64,000 bases of DNA from Reddybacter sp041277045. GTDB taxonomy: Bacteria > Pseudomonadota > Gammaproteobacteria > Pseudomonadales > Porticoccaceae. Shown one piece after another: positions 36,414 through 46,250 of this stretch; positions within the stretch are counted from its first letter, which is position 1, and each line of letters begins with the position of its first letter. The notes beneath the pieces were generated by a model. That model searched no databases and was not told where the DNA came from. It worked only from the letters and a program-made list of their open reading frames with translations. The position numbers were made by a program, and so were the translations under genes. The stretch lies in contig JBGFSY010000004.1 of assembly GCA_041277045.1 (NCBI GenBank), forward strand, positions 186,001-250,000. The letters are read 5' to 3'.

Positions 36414-37781
36414 TTAAAGTTCACCCGTCATACGTTGTAAACGAATCCATGCCAGCGCTGAGTCGTAGGTTGCACTGGTGTGATTACCGAGGCTTTGCTG
36501 CCGTAAGTTCTGCGCTTCAAGCACTTCGCTACTACTCACCAGACCTTCACGATAGCGGTTTTGTGTCATTTTCAGATTCTCTGCAGATTGCTCCAGAACC
36601 TGCCCTAGGGCTTTAATGCGTTGCTGGGTTTCACTGAGGTTCAACCAGGCCTGTGTGACCTGTAGTTCGATGAGTTGCTTATAGTCGTCGGTTTGAGCCT
36701 GTAATGCAGCGGCTTGGCGCTGTAGCCCACCACTTCTGTGGTGGGTAATTCCGCCATCGAATATGGGCCATACTAAATTAACGCCATAGGCGATAACTTC
36801 ATCGTCTAACAATAGGTCGTTATCAAGATTGCGATAGACGCCGCTGAGATAAAGTTGGGGCAGGGTGACTGCTTTGATTGTTTTTGCGGTGAAGCCGAGA
36901 GCTTCAATTTTGTGTTGCAGTGCAGCCAGCTCGGGACGTGTTGTCAGAGCTCTGGAGGTCAGAGTTTGAATGTTATCTTCACTCATGCCATGAAGCGGTA
37001 AAGGCTCAAGGGCAAAGGCCGTGCCCAGAGGGCGGTTGAGCAATTGGTTGTAGCGAGCACTTGCAACCGCAAGCTGGTTTTTGGCGCTAATCCCTTCTTG
37101 AACGGCATGGCTTAATGCCACGCTGGCCATCAGTTGGTCATTGCGAGAGACGAGACCCTGACGATGTAAATTAGTCACATCATTCTTATAGCTGGTTAAA
37201 GCGGCGATATGAGCTCTAGCAATGGTGTCGTGTTCTGTGATTTGTAATACGTGTATATAAGCTTCAGCGACGGCTAGCTTGATATCGAGGGTGGTCTGCT
37301 GTTGGTCTTTAACGCTTGCTGAAGCTTGCGCTTTGGCGGCGTTAATACCGGCACTGATTCTGCCGCTGGTATAGAGTGGCAGCGTGGCGACGGCGCTGTA
37401 GAGCATAGCCTCGTCTTCGGCAATTTGCATTTCAAAGGGCACGTTAACCATACCCTGGCCCGGGGGCGCGTTGGGTAGTGCGGCTAGTGAATTGCCGCTT
37501 AGCGTGGGCGGGTTGTCCAGGTTTATATACTCTGCGGTTAGAGCGAGGCTGGGGAGGCGAGCCGCTTTAGCGATATCGACCTGTTTAAGAGCGGCGAGCT
37601 TATTTTGTTTCGCGGCTTCGACCTGTTTATTTTGGTTAAGTGCCTGTTGCCAGGCAGAGTTGAGGTTTTCTGCTGAAGCGTAAAGGCTGGCAAAGCCTCC
37701 TGTGGCTGCCAGAATTAAAGCGGGCAAAAGGCTTTTATTCAGCACTTTATTGAATGAAAAAATCACCACAAAAATCTCCAA
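36414..37781 (-). CDS. TolC-family outer-membrane efflux channel
   Basis: A 455-residue protein with an N-terminal signal peptide (hydrophobic 18-36, ending near ASA) and two repeats of long helices typical of TolC (AWQQALNQNKQVEAAKQNK and VTQAWLNLSETQQRIKALGQ). It would form the outer-membrane channel of the tripartite pump encoded upstream. It is last in the operon tetR-adaptor-RND-tolC, 79 bp after the RND gene. Confidence 0.9.
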   Translation of the reverse strand: MEIFVVIFSFNKVLNKSLLPALILAATGGFASLYASAENLNSAWQQALNQNKQVEAAKQNKLAALKQVDIAKAARLPSLALTAEYINLDNPPTLSGNSLAALPNAPPGQGMVNVPFEMQIAEDEAMLYSAVATLPLYTSGRISAGINAAKAQASASVKDQQQTTLDIKLAVAEAYIHVLQITEHDTIARAHIAALTSYKNDVTNLHRQGLVSRNDQLMASVALSHAVQEGISAKNQLAVASARYNQLLNRPLGTAFALEPLPLHGMSEDNIQTLTSRALTTRPELAALQHKIEALGFTAKTIKAVTLPQLYLSGVYRNLDNDLLLDDEVIAYGVNLVWPIFDGGITHHRSGGLQRQAAALQAQTDDYKQLIELQVTQAWLNLSETQQRIKALGQVLEQSAENLKMTQNRYREGLVSSSEVLEAQNLRQQSLGNHTSATYDSALAWIRLQRMTGEL

Positions 37782-37860
37782 AAATATTTTGTAAATACTG
37801 TTTTTTTACGACCTTCGCTTAGTGCGAATGACTGTCGTGCATTGCGTTTGAACTAGGGTG

Positions 37861-40800
37861 TTAAGCGGCCTCTGAGCGCTTATCTTCGTTGAGCAAGAAT
37901 TGATAAAACAGTAGTGGTACGACGACAACCGTTAATACGGTGGAGACGACGGTGCCGTAAATTAATGAAATGGCCAGGCCGCCAAAAATAGGATCGCTAA
38001 TCATAATGCCACTGCCGAGAATGGTCGACAGGGCGGTGAGAAGGATTGGTCGCAGGCGTAGCAGTGTGCCGGTGAGGATGGCGTCGCGCAGTGATTTGCC
38101 CCCTTTGCGTAGATCGAGGACGAAATCGATAATTAACAAAGAGTTTCTGACCACAATGCCCGCCAGGGCAATAATGCCGATAATTGAGGTGGCGGTGAAG
38201 GACTGGCCCATAATCCAGTGCCCAGGGAAAACGCCAATCAGACCAAGTGGGATGGCGGACATGGCAATCAGAGGGATTTTAAAGGACTGGTAGTAGGCGA
38301 CTAATAAGATATAAATAAAGAGTACGGCCAGGCCGAAAGCCTTCAACATATCGTTGTACGTGTCGAGGGTGAGGCGTATTTCCCCATCCCAGAGGATGCG
38401 ATAACCCTCAAGGGTGTTGGGACTAACGCGACTAAAATTCAAGCCGGTGGTGATGGTCTGCCCGTCGCTGGCCGCGATATTTTCCAATTGTTTATTAATG
38501 TGCAAAATGGCGTAGAGGGGCGCCGATTGGGTAAGCTCCCCGGCGACAAAGACGACGCGTTCAAAGTCCTTGCGTGAAATTGGCTTTTCGGCGACCACTT
38601 TTTTGACACGGGTTAATTCTGAAAGGGGGATGCGTTTACCCTGAGCATTGCCAACGTAGTACATGGATAGGCCTTCGGGCTCAATATTAAAGCGTCGGGG
38701 CACCTTCATTTTAATCGCGACAGCCCGGCGCTCATCGTTGAGATGGATGCGGCCTATTTCTTCACCGGAGATAATGCGGCGTAGCAAGGTGGAGACCTGG
38801 GCAGGGCTGACTCCCGCGAGAGCGGCTTTCTCACGGTCGACGACAATATGGTATTGCTCAATACTATCGGGTAGGGAATCGTGTATTTCAACTACGTCAT
38901 AAGTATTGTGAAAGGCGGCGCGGACCTGTGCGGCGATATCTTCCATTACGTCAAGGTCACGGCCGTAAATTTCTGCTAACACGGTTGCCTGCATAGGTGG
39001 CCCGGGAGGGTCTTCGACCAATTGAATGAGACTGCCGGGAAAGCGGTTCTGAATGGGTAATAATAGTGTGCGCAGCTCGCGAACAATTGTGATAGAGCTT
39101 GTATCCCGACTGTGCTTGTCGCTAAGGTTGACACGGATTTCACCGACGTGGGGGCCTCTTTTGTTGGCGGCACCGCGCAGTAGCCCATTAAAGTCGATGA
39201 CGCCAGACTGGCCTATCCAGGTTTGGTAGTCGGTAATGTAAAACTGATTGCGCAATACGCTACCAATTTCTCTGGCGACCTGATCGGTGACTTCAACGGC
39301 CGTGTTTTCGGGCATATCAATGGTGATGTTGAAGGTGTTCTTACTGTCTTTCGGTAGCATGGCTAATTCCACACCGAGAAAAGATTGCGGTCCAGAGATA
39401 CCCGAGGGGCGCAAGAACTGCCAGGCTGGCTGTAGTACGGCCAGGCCGATAGCGACAATAATCAGGGCAAAGACTTGCCGGCGCAAAGAACGATTGTCGA
39501 TCAAAGGCTTGAGAATTCTCTCGTAAATACGTGTCAGACGGGAGCTTGTATCGTATTCGTTCATCTCGGCACCTTCTCCACCATGGCCTGTTTTAATCCA
39601 GCGAAAGCAGGCCCAGGGTGTGACGACGTAGGCGATAATGACCGAGGCGAACATGGCAATGGGCACATTGAAGGCGAGGGGGTAAAAGTATTGGCCGACC
39701 ATGCCGCTGAGAATAAATTGCGAGGCGAAAACCAGCATCACTGCGAAGGTGGCGAGGTTGGTGGGGTTGCCAATTTCATTGGTGGCGAGAATGGTCGCCT
39801 GCGCTTTGTCACCACCATTGAGTGTGGCGTAGTGGCGGTGAATGTTCTCGACCACCACGATAGCGCCATCGACCAGCATACCGAGGGCGAGGATGAGTGC
39901 GAACAATGTTACCCGGTTAATGGTGGGCCCAAACAGGTAATCGGCACCCAGAGTGAGGGCGAGAATTAAGGGTACGGCCAGGCCAACGATGGATGCCTCT
40001 TTCCAGCCGAGAAAAAAGACCGTAATCACAAAGACTGAAACCAGGGCAATACCGAGGTTTTCGATCAGCAGGTTAACGGCGTCGTTGGCTTTTTTACCAT
40101 CATTGCGCGTGACGACTACTTCGATACCTGCGGGAATGAGGGTGCGCTTCATTATTTCAATGCGCTCCAGCACTTCCTCGGCCATAAAGACGGCATTGCT
40201 ACCGGTGATTTTGGCCACGGTGATGGTTACCGCGGCGAGCTCAGGGTCGGCATATTGATCAAAGCGAGGGTCGGCCTGGCCAAAGGCGAGCCGGCTCAGG
40301 GTTTCGCGCTCGGTGGTGGGGCCATCGATGGTGGTGGCGATGTCGGCTAAATATACAGGGCGTTGACGGTGGGTGCCGATAATGAGTTTTTTCAGTTCCT
40401 CAGCACTGGATAGCTCGCCCTTAAACATAACTTGTGACAGTGTGTTGTGATTGACCTTTGCGTCGAGAGGGGCCGATAAATTGGCAGTGACCAGGGCCTG
40501 GTGAACCTGGTCGAGGGAGACGCTAAATGCCTTGACCTTACCGGGGTCAATTTCAATGGTAATTTCCCGGTCTCGACCACCGCGCACAGCGGTGTCAGAG
40601 ACTGTTTTTAAACTGCGCAAGCCTTCCAGTACGCGATCGGCAACGCGCTTGAGCTGGTAGTCATTGTAGATTTCTGAAGCCAATGTCACGGTGACAATAG
40701 GTACAGTATCAACATCAATACTTTTGATCAGTGGCATTGACGTGCCGGCGGGCAGTTTGTCGCGCTGGCCGAGTATCTGGTCATAAAGTTTGACCAGAGA

Positions 40801-41133
40801 TAGTTGTTTGTCCTCGCCTACTTCAAATTGCACCATCAAGATACCGACCGAATTCATTGAGCTCGAAACAACGTGGTCGACCCCGGTGATTTGTTTGACG
40901 ATATTTTCCAGGGGGCGTACCAGTAGATGCTCGACCTCACTTGGGGAGGCGCCGGGTAGTGTGACAATAACGTGGGCCCCGGGGACAACGATTTGCGGGT
41001 TTTCCTCACGGGGCGTGTAGATAATGGCGATGATGCCCAATAATAGACAGCCGAGGACGAACAGTGAGGTGATTTTGGACTGGACGAAAAAGCTGGCCAG
41101 CAGTCCGGCTGGATTGAGGCGAGGCTTACTCAC
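37861..41133 (-). CDS. RND efflux transporter, inner-membrane permease
   Basis: About 1090 residues of an RND pump. TM1 follows FFVQSKITSLFVLG, and two large periplasmic loops each follow the first TM of a repeat. TM4 contains LGMLVDGAIVVVEN with one acidic residue where AcrB has two (DD). A second-half repeat starts at about 550. The family exports drugs, solvents or lipophilic compounds by proton exchange. The longer open frame has a GTG at 41169, but I prefer the GTG at 41133 (VSKPRLNPAG), which overlaps the adaptor gene's stop and matches the usual start of this branch. Confidence 0.92.
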   Translation of the reverse strand: MSKPRLNPAGLLASFFVQSKITSLFVLGCLLLGIIAIIYTPREENPQIVVPGAHVIVTLPGASPSEVEHLLVRPLENIVKQITGVDHVVSSSMNSVGILMVQFEVGEDKQLSLVKLYDQILGQRDKLPAGTSMPLIKSIDVDTVPIVTVTLASEIYNDYQLKRVADRVLEGLRSLKTVSDTAVRGGRDREITIEIDPGKVKAFSVSLDQVHQALVTANLSAPLDAKVNHNTLSQVMFKGELSSAEELKKLIIGTHRQRPVYLADIATTIDGPTTERETLSRLAFGQADPRFDQYADPELAAVTITVAKITGSNAVFMAEEVLERIEIMKRTLIPAGIEVVVTRNDGKKANDAVNLLIENLGIALVSVFVITVFFLGWKEASIVGLAVPLILALTLGADYLFGPTINRVTLFALILALGMLVDGAIVVVENIHRHYATLNGGDKAQATILATNEIGNPTNLATFAVMLVFASQFILSGMVGQYFYPLAFNVPIAMFASVIIAYVVTPWACFRWIKTGHGGEGAEMNEYDTSSRLTRIYERILKPLIDNRSLRRQVFALIIVAIGLAVLQPAWQFLRPSGISGPQSFLGVELAMLPKDSKNTFNITIDMPENTAVEVTDQVAREIGSVLRNQFYITDYQTWIGQSGVIDFNGLLRGAANKRGPHVGEIRVNLSDKHSRDTSSITIVRELRTLLLPIQNRFPGSLIQLVEDPPGPPMQATVLAEIYGRDLDVMEDIAAQVRAAFHNTYDVVEIHDSLPDSIEQYHIVVDREKAALAGVSPAQVSTLLRRIISGEEIGRIHLNDERRAVAIKMKVPRRFNIEPEGLSMYYVGNAQGKRIPLSELTRVKKVVAEKPISRKDFERVVFVAGELTQSAPLYAILHINKQLENIAASDGQTITTGLNFSRVSPNTLEGYRILWDGEIRLTLDTYNDMLKAFGLAVLFIYILLVAYYQSFKIPLIAMSAIPLGLIGVFPGHWIMGQSFTATSIIGIIALAGIVVRNSLLIIDFVLDLRKGGKSLRDAILTGTLLRLRPILLTALSTILGSGIMISDPIFGGLAISLIYGTVVSTVLTVVVVPLLFYQFLLNEDKRSEAA

Positions 41134-42208
41134 CGTTAGCAACCTCGACGAGTATCTGGTCGTCTTCACTTAGGCCCGCTGTGGCCGTGACGACAATGCG
41201 CTCACCGGCCTTCAATCCGGCGGCAATCTCGATCATCTCGGGCCATTGGCGTTTGGGACGTATCCAGCGAAAGTGGAGACGTTGCCTGTCATCCACCACA
41301 TAGACCCCCTCGAGACCCCCTTTGACGATGATGGCGCTACGGGGCACGACAAGATTGTCTTCTTCACCCACCTTGAAATGAGCGCGGCCAAACATACCAG
41401 AGTGTAGCCCGGTGATATTGGGCAGTTTGATTTTCACTTTGTAGGTGCGGGAAATGGGATCGCCAGCATGGACTATTTGTGCAACGCTGCCGGTGAGGTC
41501 GGCGGTGGCATTGTCGATTCTTAGGCGTACGGCATCGCCGACATCAATGTGGGACAGCTGGGACTCGGCAACGTGGGTTTCAAATAGCAGCTGGTTGCGA
41601 GATTCCAGTGTTAGCAAGGGCATGCCGGGGGAGGCGAGGTCGCCGGCCTGTTTGTAGCGGGCAGAAATAATACCGTCGGCGGGGCTTTCAATATGACTGT
41701 ACTGGCGCTGGGAGCGGGCTGTGGCGAGGGCGGCTTTGGCGCTAGCCAGGCTCTCTTGTGCGGTGTTGTATTGCAGGCGAGTTTTACGCAGTTTAACTTC
41801 TGAAATACTACCTTCTTTAAAGAGTTTCTCGAAGCGTCGGACATCGGAAGAGAGGTCTTTGCTCAATGCACTTGCTGAATCGACGCCGGCCTGGGCTTGG
41901 AGAATGGCATTTTTAATGCTGACATCATCCAGGTTAAGCAGCAGTTGGCCACGTTTCACCAGATCACCTTCACGTACAGTCAGGGTCTTGATATAGCCGA
42001 TTATTTTAGAGCTGATATCAATGCGTTGGTCGGAAATAACCGAGCCGATCACTGTGTACTCATTGGCCAATGTGGTTTCACTGAGAGTTAAGACGGGCAG
42101 TGTCCACTCTTTGGTGGTGCGAGTGAGCTCCTCAGGCTGGTCATTACAGCCCAGTAGGGCGCTGGATACGAGTATGAGGCTAGCGAGTGTTACGCGGGGT
42201 GTGGGCAT
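41126..42208 (-). CDS. RND periplasmic adaptor lipoprotein
   Basis: About 360 residues. From the ATG at 42208 the protein starts with a lipoprotein signal ending at ALLGC, so it is anchored by a lipid in the inner membrane. The lipoyl half-motifs (KTLTVREGDLVKRGQLLLNL), a helical hairpin (about 100-160) and the beta-barrel (TGLHSGMFGRAHF) follow the membrane-fusion-protein order. An upstream ATG at 42262 is possible but would hide the lipobox. It links the RND pump to the TolC-like channel. Confidence 0.9.
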   Translation of the reverse strand: MPTPRVTLASLILVSSALLGCNDQPEELTRTTKEWTLPVLTLSETTLANEYTVIGSVISDQRIDISSKIIGYIKTLTVREGDLVKRGQLLLNLDDVSIKNAILQAQAGVDSASALSKDLSSDVRRFEKLFKEGSISEVKLRKTRLQYNTAQESLASAKAALATARSQRQYSHIESPADGIISARYKQAGDLASPGMPLLTLESRNQLLFETHVAESQLSHIDVGDAVRLRIDNATADLTGSVAQIVHAGDPISRTYKVKIKLPNITGLHSGMFGRAHFKVGEEDNLVVPRSAIIVKGGLEGVYVVDDRQRLHFRWIRPKRQWPEMIEIAAGLKAGERIVVTATAGLSEDDQILVEVANGE

Positions 42209-42274
42209 GGGCTCCCGTTTTCCTGATAAGTGTTGCGAAATGTGAGTAGTGATCTTAATCATAGATGTAAGTTG

Positions 42275-42868
42275 TTAATTTCCAGGCAGGCCGTTTTTCA
42301 AGAGATTGATGATATGTGCGCTAATCACCTTTGGCTTGTCGTGCACAGCCTTGTTGCCGAGTAAAAACTGTCGGCCCTGTTGGCTTTGAAAGTGGCAGAG
42401 CACTAGTCCGATAATGGAAATTGACAGCATGTGGGGGTCGTAGGGGGGGGTGAACTTTTCTGCGAGATTTCGGGTAGCCATAAACAAATCAGAAAACACA
42501 CCTTTAACAAGGCTCTGCATACGTGCCGGATTACTATCGAGCAGAACCCACTGCAGCAGTTTTTGGAAATCGGTTTCTCTGTCTAATGTTTCGACAAACC
42601 AGGTAATAAAATTTTCGAGATTGATGATGGGGTCGCTACTACTCTCGATAAGGTCTTTTGCCGCGCTAGTTTTGGTTTCAAAGGCATGTTTTACCGTTTC
42701 GAAATAAAGCTCTTCCTTGTCCCTAAAGTGGTAGTACAGGGCCGCTGGCGTTAGTTCGATTTGGCTGGCGACATCGCGTATGGATACACCATCGAAGCCA
42801 GACTTGGCAAATAAAGGTATGGCGAGACAGAGAATATCTTCTCGTGATTTACGAGGTGTATTAAGCAT
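42275..42868 (-). CDS. TetR-family regulator of the RND operon
   Basis: A 197-residue TetR protein. The helix-turn-helix is at about 8-55 (SREDILCLAIPLFAKSG ... LTPAALYYHFRDKEELY). It is transcribed in the same direction as the pump genes, 66 bp upstream of the adaptor start, rather than divergently, so it should autoregulate the whole operon. TTAACTTAACGAACGTTTAGTTAA-like AT-rich dyads at about 42893-42918 lie just upstream and are a possible operator. Confidence 0.88.
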   Translation of the reverse strand: MLNTPRKSREDILCLAIPLFAKSGFDGVSIRDVASQIELTPAALYYHFRDKEELYFETVKHAFETKTSAAKDLIESSSDPIINLENFITWFVETLDRETDFQKLLQWVLLDSNPARMQSLVKGVFSDLFMATRNLAEKFTPPYDPHMLSISIIGLVLCHFQSQQGRQFLLGNKAVHDKPKVISAHIINLLKNGLPGN

Positions 42869-42892
42869 GGGGCAGGCTCTAGCTAGTCAAAG

Positions 42893-42920
42893 AGTTAACT
42901 TAACGAACGTTTAGTTAATT
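42893..42920. promoter_or_regulatory. Possible operator upstream of tetR-RND operon
   Basis: AGTTAACTTAACGAACGTTT and the following AGTTAATT form overlapping inverted repeats just upstream of the TetR start codon (42868). AACGAACGTTTAG resembles the AACNNNCGTT-type operators of AcrR/TtgR-like regulators. The position is right for autorepression; the assignment is by pattern only. Confidence 0.35.
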
Positions 42921-43011
42921 TTAATCCCTGCACCGGGTTAAAGCAAGAAATGGGTAGAGGCGTTATAGGGTTTTTGTAGTACCTGATGGTGGTCGATGGT
43001 CGGGTTGGCGA

Positions 43012-43506
43012 TTAAACCCAGCGTCTGACCCTGGATTGGTAATCTTGAAAGTCCGCATCGAAGCGCTGCTTGAGATGTTTCTCCTCCGGCAAAATAACAT
43101 AGTACTGTAGTAGCCCTATATTCAGAGGCAGAAGAATTGCCAGCCACACGTTGAGCGTGGAAAAAAACATAGCGAGTAAAAGGAGAGTGAAACCAAGATA
43201 AACCGGATTGCGCGAATAATGAAAGGGCCCGCTGGTGACCAGAGTGGCAACAGCCCTGTGTGGCAGCAGGGTGGTTTTATTAGCCCTCAAGGTGCTGATA
43301 GACCAGGTGATGAGTAGCAGTGAACTGATCAATACGACAGCGGCGAGCTTGTCGTTAATGGCAGGCTCTACGGTCAAAAAATCAGGGGCAGTAAGGGGGA
43401 TATATTTATTCAGAAAATAGCCGCCGACAACACAAATTAAGGGGTAGATAGCCGGTGGTAGCGGCATATCTGCGCCGTCAATGTGGTCTGGCGTTGGATC
43501 TGTCAT
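43012..43506 (-). CDS. Isoprenylcysteine carboxyl methyltransferase-like membrane protein
   Basis: A 164-residue membrane protein with four hydrophobic segments. The HYSRNPVYLGFTLLLLAM motif (about 95-113) and the late PEEKHLKQRF...DFQDYQSRVRRW ending are the SAM-binding signatures of the ICMT/PEMT-type methyltransferases. Substrates in bacteria are mostly unknown (lipids, isoprenoids, quinones). Confidence 0.85.
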   Translation of the reverse strand: MTDPTPDHIDGADMPLPPAIYPLICVVGGYFLNKYIPLTAPDFLTVEPAINDKLAAVVLISSLLLITWSISTLRANKTTLLPHRAVATLVTSGPFHYSRNPVYLGFTLLLLAMFFSTLNVWLAILLPLNIGLLQYYVILPEEKHLKQRFDADFQDYQSRVRRWV

Positions 43507-43553
43507 TGGCTGTCCTGGCTTTTTTGAATGGATACGCGTATTAATTTGTGTGC

Positions 43554-44297
43554 CTAATTATGGGTGCTGCGACCTTCATTTTCCAGATTGACGGCGAAGC
43601 GGCTTATTAAGCTACTAACGGCGACTTCAACGGTGAGAATTCTCGGCCCCAGCGAAACAGCGGTAAAACCGAGCTCGGCAAACTTTTCAATTTCATAGGG
43701 GATAAATCCGCCTTCCGGGCCGATGGCAAGGGTTAGCATCCTCAATGGAGTTGCTCCTATCGCGGCTGTTGCATGGGGGTGAGCAACGAGTCGTGTTGAA
43801 TTAGCGGCGATAGTGTCGAGTTCGTCCTCCACAAAGGGTTTGAATAAGGGGTGGAGATGAACCTCGGGCAGCTGGGTGTCGATGGACTGCTCAAGACCGA
43901 GTAATAACTGCTCACGGATTTTATCCGCTTCGAGAAAAGGGCTCTGCCAATAGCTTTTTTCCACCCGCCAGCTAGCAATTAAATGTATTTGTTTAATACC
44001 GAGACTGGTGGCTGCCTGCAAAATGCGGCGCAGCATTTTCGGTCGTGGTAGGGCCAGAATTAGATTGATGGGCAGTGCTGGGGGAGGGGTGTCAGTGAGT
44101 TCAATGCTTAGCTCGGCGGCATCACTATTGATGGTAAGAAGCTCAGCCCTCCCTATTTTTCCATTGAGCCGACCAGCTTTTAAAAAATCACCGGGTTTGG
44201 CTTTGATGACTTTGTTTAAATGCTGCAAACGCCGGCCACGTATTTGCACGTGGTTGTCGCTAATAAAGTCGCCGGAGTGAAGGAGTAAGAGATTCAT
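43554..44297 (-). CDS. rsmE: 16S rRNA (uracil-1498-N3)-methyltransferase RsmE
   Basis: About 247 residues of a SPOUT-class methyltransferase. The N-terminal PUA-like part (HVQIRGRRLQHLNKVIKAKPGD) precedes the knot domain with LTLAIGPEGGFIPYEIE and VSLGPRILTVEVAV. The usual end of the knot is RILRTETA; here it reads RILTVEVA, which is a departure in a normally invariant motif. I start at the ATG at 44297 (MNLLLLHSGDF), the usual length; an upstream ATG at 44336 is in frame. The tRNA-Arg gene lies just upstream on the same strand. Confidence 0.88.
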   Translation of the reverse strand: MNLLLLHSGDFISDNHVQIRGRRLQHLNKVIKAKPGDFLKAGRLNGKIGRAELLTINSDAAELSIELTDTPPPALPINLILALPRPKMLRRILQAATSLGIKQIHLIASWRVEKSYWQSPFLEADKIREQLLLGLEQSIDTQLPEVHLHPLFKPFVEDELDTIAANSTRLVAHPHATAAIGATPLRMLTLAIGPEGGFIPYEIEKFAELGFTAVSLGPRILTVEVAVSSLISRFAVNLENEGRSTHN

Positions 44298-44352
44298 AGA
44301 GTTGGGCAACAAAGTGTACGTTGCCTGTGACACCATTTTATTGAGTAGTAAT

Positions 44353-44429
44353 TGGTGCCCCGGAGAGGATTCGAACCTCTGACCTGCCCCTTAGGAGGGG
44401 GCCGCGCTATCCAGCTGTGCCACCGGGGC
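44353..44429 (-). tRNA. tRNA-Arg(CCU)
   Basis: The minus strand folds as a cloverleaf. The acceptor GCCCCGG pairs with CCGGGGC, the D-arm is GCAC/GCGC with AGCTGGATA in the loop, the anticodon stem is GCCCC/GGGGC with loop CTCCTAA (anticodon CCT), and the T-arm is AGAGG/CCTCT with TTCGAAT. Discriminator A and an encoded CCA (44353-44355) complete it. It reads AGG codons. Confidence 0.96.
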
Positions 44430-44513
44430 AGTTGATGCAGGCATTGTCTGTGCGGCGGACATATTAACGTTAGGCGGCTAGCTACTCAAGAGGGGGAGTT
44501 TTTACACTTTTAT

Positions 44514-46250
44514 TTAAGGATAAAAAGGATAGACCATGGGGATGGTGATGAGGGCTATGGTTGCGTAAAGCAGAGAAATCGGCAGGCCGGTTTTTAGGTA
44601 GTCTAATAATTGATAATTACCGGCACTGTAGACCATCAGGTTGGTTTGATAGCCGTGGGGCGAAATAAAACTGGCACTGGCGCCAAAGGCGACGGCCATA
44701 ATAAAAGGCATGGGATCTGTTTGGTATTGGCTGGCCATGCTGAGCGCAATGGGAAAGACGAGCACTGCCGCTGCATTGTTGGTGACCAACTCTGTGAGCA
44801 GCAGAGTGAGTATGAAGCAGGCGATTAGCGCTGGGTAGGCACCCTGTGCTCCGGGTGCGGTGAGGATAAGGTCGGCGAGTAAAGCGGCCACGCCGGAATC
44901 TTGCATAACCTGGGCAAAGCCCAGAGCTGCACCAATAACGATAATGAGTTCGAAGGGAAAGTGACGGCGTATTTCATTAACACTGAGCAGTCTGCTGGTG
45001 ATGAGACCACCGAGCATGATTAGCAGGCCTTTAAATAAGGGCAATATGGCGAGTGCCGAAAGGGCAATGACGGCAATAAAGCTGGCTATGATGGTGTATT
45101 CGGTCAACGTTGGTAGGTGTTCTTTGGTGTTGACGCCGCCGAGTACGATGAAATTGCGCGGCAGGTTGTGTCGTGAGTGGAAGTCGTGACCAGTAGCCAA
45201 TACTAGGCTGTCACCCGATTGCAGTTTTATCTTCCCCAGGCCGCCAGCGAGTCGTTGATCCCCTCGTCGTACGGCGACGACAGCAGCGTCAAACATGGCG
45301 CGAAAATTCACTTCACGTAAGGGGCGGTCGGTGATGGTGGCGTTGTGGCTAACCACGACTTCACTAAGGTTTCTGGTCAGGTTGCTTTGGTCGTCATCAA
45401 AAATACTCAGGCCTTTAAATTGGTTGAGGGTTTGAATGTTTTCAATATCACCGGAAAAAATTAACAGGTCGCCCGCTTCTATCATTTCTTCTGGCGAGAC
45501 TGGGCTTATAACGTGTTGGTCGCGGATGATTTCGACGAGAAATAGGTCGACTAAATTCCGAAAGCCGTTGTCGAGTAGCGATTTACCGATCAAGGGTGAA
45601 TCGCTTTGTACCTTGGCTTCGAGAAAGTAGGTTTTACTTTCGCTGATATCGACAGCTCGGCTGGGTAATACGCGGGGGGCAATGATAAGTAACAAGGTCA
45701 TACAGCCGAGGAAAATGGGCAGGCCGATGGCGGTGAAATCAAACATGGATAGTGGGGGCAAGCCGTTTTCTAGCACCAGACCATTGAGTATAAGGTTGGT
45801 TGATGTGCCGACCAGGGTTAGTGTGCCACCCCATATTGATGCATAGGAAAGGGGTATGAGCAGTCGAGAGGGCGGCAGTTTATTCTGGTTTTTAACGGCG
45901 CTCATAAAAGAGGCAACCACTGCGGTGTTATTGCTCACCGATGAAACGAGACCGGCTGTGAGGCCAAGCTTTAGGAGGACGCGATGGTAACTACCGCTGA
46001 GTACCTTATGCCCAAGGCGGGTAAAGAGTTGCGTTTTCTCTATAGCGAGAACCAGCATGATGAGTAAAATGAGTGTTGCGAGGGCTTCGTTGGTGTAGTG
46101 TTTTAAAGCGTCGCCCAGGCTAATCATATCCAGTAAATACAGCAAAGAAATAGCGCTGCTAAACAGGAAGACGGGGCGAATTCGGGTCGCAGACAGGCCG
46201 ATGATAATACCTGCCAGGCAGAGTGTGACGATAAATTGTTCCTGGTTCAT
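44514..46250 (-). CDS. SLC13-type permease with TrkA-C domains
   Basis: A 578-residue anion permease. Hydrophobic segments fill residues 1-200 and 390-578, with LGLTAGLVSSVSNNTAVVASFM and LTELVTNNAAAVLVFPIALSM as the two SNNTA/TNNAA substrate loops of the DASS family. Between them (about 205-375) are two TrkA-C-type regulatory domains (SPLIGKSLLDNGFR, DRPLREVNFRAMF). Substrates in this branch may be sulfate, dicarboxylates or others. It stands alone downstream of the class II aldolase gene. Confidence 0.9.
   Translation of the reverse strand: MNQEQFIVTLCLAGIIIGLSATRIRPVFLFSSAISLLYLLDMISLGDALKHYTNEALATLILLIMLVLAIEKTQLFTRLGHKVLSGSYHRVLLKLGLTAGLVSSVSNNTAVVASFMSAVKNQNKLPPSRLLIPLSYASIWGGTLTLVGTSTNLILNGLVLENGLPPLSMFDFTAIGLPIFLGCMTLLLIIAPRVLPSRAVDISESKTYFLEAKVQSDSPLIGKSLLDNGFRNLVDLFLVEIIRDQHVISPVSPEEMIEAGDLLIFSGDIENIQTLNQFKGLSIFDDDQSNLTRNLSEVVVSHNATITDRPLREVNFRAMFDAAVVAVRRGDQRLAGGLGKIKLQSGDSLVLATGHDFHSRHNLPRNFIVLGGVNTKEHLPTLTEYTIIASFIAVIALSALAILPLFKGLLIMLGGLITSRLLSVNEIRRHFPFELIIVIGAALGFAQVMQDSGVAALLADLILTAPGAQGAYPALIACFILTLLLTELVTNNAAAVLVFPIALSMASQYQTDPMPFIMAVAFGASASFISPHGYQTNLMVYSAGNYQLLDYLKTGLPISLLYATIALITIPMVYPFYP

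Noticed and set aside
39475..39969. Plus-strand open frame opposite the RND gene (about 164 codons)
   Set aside because: It is antisense to a well-conserved transporter, with His/Gly/Glu-rich low-quality composition and no motif.
44353..44429. tRNA-Arg as an integration site for a mobile element
   Set aside because: I found no integrase gene nearby and no direct repeat of the tRNA 3' end in the window; flanking genes are ordinary.
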